DNA of 64,000 nucleotides from Scardovia wiggsiae (lineage in GTDB: Bacteria; Actinomycetota; Actinomycetes; Actinomycetales; Bifidobacteriaceae), in assembly GCF_051045985.1 (NCBI RefSeq), contig NZ_CP157350.1:620001-684000 (forward strand). Reading direction: 5' to 3'. Under the pieces are notes generated by a model, which saw only the letters and a program-made list of their open reading frames with translations, was not told where the DNA came from and ran no database searches. A program made the translations under genes and the position numbers. Below are positions 61,985 through 64,000 of this stretch, in pieces (position 1 is the first letter of the stretch; the number at the start of each line of letters is the position of its first letter).

Positions 61985-62968
61985 ATGCCTGAAAATCAGG
62001 ATAATGCCGGCGCTGAAGGTTTCCGGTCAGGGTTCATTGCTGTTGTCGGACGCCCGAATGTCGGCAAATCGACCCTTATCAATGCCCTTGCAGGCAGGCA
62101 GATCGCTATCACATCATCAAAGCCTGAAACCACACGTAAAGCTATCCGTGCTATCGTCACCACAGGATCCTGCCAGATCATCCTGGTCGATACCCCCGGT
62201 ATACACAGGCCGAGGACGGTCCTGGGGCAGCGGCTTAATGATATCGTTGACGAATCCCTGGCGGACAGCGATGCTGTCGCTTTCCTTCTGCCTGCCGACC
62301 AGGAGATCGGCCCGGGGGACAGAAGGATCCTCAGCCGCCTGCGCCAGCAGTTTTCCCATAAGGACAGTGAGGGACAATGGCAATGGTCCAAGCCTGTTTT
62401 AGGGGTGATCACTAAAATCGATCGCTGCACAAGGGATAGCCTGATCGATAAGATCATGGAAATTGACCAGTTCGGGCATTTCTCGCAGATCGTCCCCGTA
62501 TCCGCATTACAGTCAGATAATGTTGATGAAGTGTTTGGCGTTTTCCGTGAGGCCGTGCCGGAGGGCCCCCAGATGTATCCTGAAGGCCAGGTATCTGAAG
62601 AGCCTCCTGAGGAAACGATAGCAGAGCTTATCCGCGGGACCTTCCTTGAAGAGCTTGACGATGAGCTCCCCCATTCCCTGGCTGTAGTGGTGGATTCGGT
62701 GGAGTATCCTGAAACTGGGGAAGCTGAAGGGGATACTGCGCAGGAAGGCGGCAAGGCCATAGTCCATGTTTCGATCTATGTAGAACGCGATTCCCAGAAG
62801 CCTATCATTATTGGGCGGAAGGCACAGAACCTGGTAAAAGTAAAAAAGAAGCTGAGGACCCCGGTCAACCGTCTGGTAGGGCAGAAAGCGGCGCTGGACC
62901 TGCATGTTAAGGTTGCCAAAAGCTGGCAGTCCGACCCTAAGAAGATCCAGCGGCTGGGGTTTATATAA
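61985..62968 (+). CDS. era: GTPase Era
   Basis: A 327-residue GTPase for 30S assembly. ATG 61985 is chosen because AAGGTAGGG lies just upstream; ATGs at 61955 and 61964 also exist and overlap corC. G1 is GRPNVGKSTLINAL, the switch region is SKPETTRKAIRAIV, G3 is DTPGIHRPRTVLGQRL and G4 is VITKIDRC. The C-terminal KH domain (IIGRKAQNLVKVKKKLRTPV, then LDLHVKVAKSWQSDPKKI) binds the 3' end of 16S rRNA, close to the site modified by RsmE. Confidence 0.96.
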   Translation: MPENQDNAGAEGFRSGFIAVVGRPNVGKSTLINALAGRQIAITSSKPETTRKAIRAIVTTGSCQIILVDTPGIHRPRTVLGQRLNDIVDESLADSDAVAFLLPADQEIGPGDRRILSRLRQQFSHKDSEGQWQWSKPVLGVITKIDRCTRDSLIDKIMEIDQFGHFSQIVPVSALQSDNVDEVFGVFREAVPEGPQMYPEGQVSEEPPEETIAELIRGTFLEELDDELPHSLAVVVDSVEYPETGEAEGDTAQEGGKAIVHVSIYVERDSQKPIIIGRKAQNLVKVKKKLRTPVNRLVGQKAALDLHVKVAKSWQSDPKKIQRLGFI

Positions 62969-63006
62969 ATCAGCATCACAGGGATATACAGGAATAAGGA
63001 GTTCAT

Positions 63007-64000
63007 ATGAGTATCCATAACGGCAGTGAAGATGCCACTGTTAATGTGGCGATACTCGGCCTTGGCCGTATCGCTGAACGGATGGCTGCAACCCTGGCAG
63101 AAATGAGAAACGATGTCCGGTACAGCAAGGCTGTAATCCTTTATGCCGCGGCAACACGGGATGACCGGCAGCGGGCGCAGAGGTTCGCAGAAAAATACGG
63201 ATTCGCGCATGCGTACGGGTCATACGATGAGCTGCTCAACGATGAGGCTGTGGATCTCGTCTATATTGCTACACCTCATGCATTCCATGCAGAACAGGCC
63301 ATTGCATGTATGGAGCACGGCAAGAACGTACTCGTTGAGAAATCATTTACCGCAACAGAAGAGCAGGCCAAGAAAGTGATAGAAGTATCGCACAGGACCG
63401 GGCTGCTGTGTGCCGAGGCGATATGGACGCGGTATATGCCAAGCCGCCGGATGATCCTTGACGCCATGGCCGGCAGCGGGGAAGAGGGGATAGGGCCGGT
63501 GCATGCGGTCCATGCAGACCTGTCGTACCCCATAACATACAAGGAGCGTATAGTGGAGCCTGCACTGGCCGGAGGGGCCCTGCTCGATGTGGGCGTTTAT
63601 ACACTTAATTTTGTCCGCATGCTTTTCCCTGACGCTGATCCGCATGATATCATGACTGCTGCGAAGCTTACCGAAAAGAAAGTCGATGAGTCCAACGTGT
63701 CAGCTATCTGGCTTGATAACGGGGTCAAGGCGACAGTTACGTCGGCAATAGACTGCACCTCTGACCGCAACGGCGTTATCCAGGGGGAGAACGGACATAT
63801 TACTGTTGACAATATCAATAACCCCGGAACCATCACTGTATACAACAAGGCAGGCGAAGCTGTCAGGACCCTTTCGGCACCTGAACAGATCACCGGGTTT
63901 GAATACGAAGTAATGGCGAGTATTGATGCTATACGCCGCAACGCTGTGGAATGCCCGGAGATGCCCCATGAGGAGACACTGTTCATCATGCGCCTGATGG
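63007..64000 (+). CDS. Gfo/Idh/MocA-family oxidoreductase, 3'-truncated by the window edge
   Basis: The frame is open from ATG 63007 to the last base, 331 codons, near the usual full length of 330-350. AAGGAG precedes the start. The Rossmann domain has VAILGLGRIAERMAATLAEM and DLVYIATPHAFHAEQAIACM, and the family catalytic Lys is in GKNVLVEKSFTATEEQAK. The C-terminal domain includes GGALLDVGVYTLNFVRMLFP. This looks like a dihydrodiol-dehydrogenase/NAD-dependent sugar oxidoreductase type; the substrate is unknown. It follows era by 38 bases. Confidence 0.93.
   Translation, partial: MSIHNGSEDATVNVAILGLGRIAERMAATLAEMRNDVRYSKAVILYAAATRDDRQRAQRFAEKYGFAHAYGSYDELLNDEAVDLVYIATPHAFHAEQAIACMEHGKNVLVEKSFTATEEQAKKVIEVSHRTGLLCAEAIWTRYMPSRRMILDAMAGSGEEGIGPVHAVHADLSYPITYKERIVEPALAGGALLDVGVYTLNFVRMLFPDADPHDIMTAAKLTEKKVDESNVSAIWLDNGVKATVTSAIDCTSDRNGVIQGENGHITVDNINNPGTITVYNKAGEAVRTLSAPEQITGFEYEVMASIDAIRRNAVECPEMPHEETLFIMRLM

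Noticed and set aside
1..64000. CRISPR array or Cas genes.
   Set aside because: No set of regularly spaced repeats and no Cas-like protein was found in the window.

Overview
This is about 64 kb of a moderately GC-rich actinobacterial chromosome. The best fit is the family Bifidobacteriaceae (Bifidobacterium, or a close genus such as Scardovia or Alloscardovia). The main reason is a full-length xylulose-5-phosphate/fructose-6-phosphate phosphoketolase (xfp) next to pta and ackA, the signature of the bifid shunt. Supporting evidence is the actinobacterial order pdtaR-polA, rpsD-DUF948-DUF6167-alaS-ruvX-mltG, a SufBDCSU plus DUF59 cluster, and phoH-ybeY-corC-era. I cannot assign a species. Almost everything is housekeeping. 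No rRNA, CRISPR array or intact prophage is visible.

Layout. 0-10.6 kb: the 3' part of pyruvate kinase, an L,D-transpeptidase, a Nudix protein with a degenerate active-site box, a short tRNA-Leu(CAA), the ANTAR response regulator pdtaR, DNA polymerase I, a Nif3-like protein, tRNA-Pro and a membrane protein. 10.6-21.3 kb (all minus strand): glycogen debranching enzyme, a 0.5-kb intergenic region with a perfect 27-bp inverted repeat and a G12 tract, then ackA, a DUF3862-like anchored protein, pta, xfp and an SGNH hydrolase. These genes take sugar phosphate through acetyl phosphate to acetate and ATP. 21.6-31.5 kb: guaA, a Fic protein with a palindrome-flanked promoter, an AT-rich island of about 2.2 kb (dead IS3 transposase, SAP/DUF6434 protein, gene debris), a small redox/detoxification pair (NmrA-like reductase, CMD-cupin fusion), an esterase, and an xpt-purine permease operon.

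31.8-41 kb: a UvrD/PcrA helicase, a D,D-carboxypeptidase with an unusual tryptophan-rich tail, rpsD with a long structured leader, a MalY-type C-S lyase, and a small island of unrecognised GTG-start genes with a repeated 3' end. 39.4-54.5 kb: a phosphatase, DUF948 and DUF6167 proteins, alaS, ruvX, mltG, an orphan prepilin peptidase, a relic of chorismate synthase (aroC) overlapping the pyrG start, pyrG, and the iron-sulfur operon sufB-sufD-sufC-sufS-sufU-DUF59. 54.5-64 kb: glgC (convergent), a uracil/xanthine permease, tRNA-Leu(GAG), and a tight run rsmE-HIT-phoH-ybeY-corC-era that ends in a truncated Gfo/Idh/MocA oxidoreductase.

The observations most worth following are the aroC relic, which suggests loss of a local shikimate cluster; the unrecognised 38.5-39.3 kb gene family; the Fic promoter palindromes; the dispersed inverted-repeat element; the rpsD leader; and the nested palindrome ahead of sufB. 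I found no clear multi-gene novel defence or biosynthetic system.
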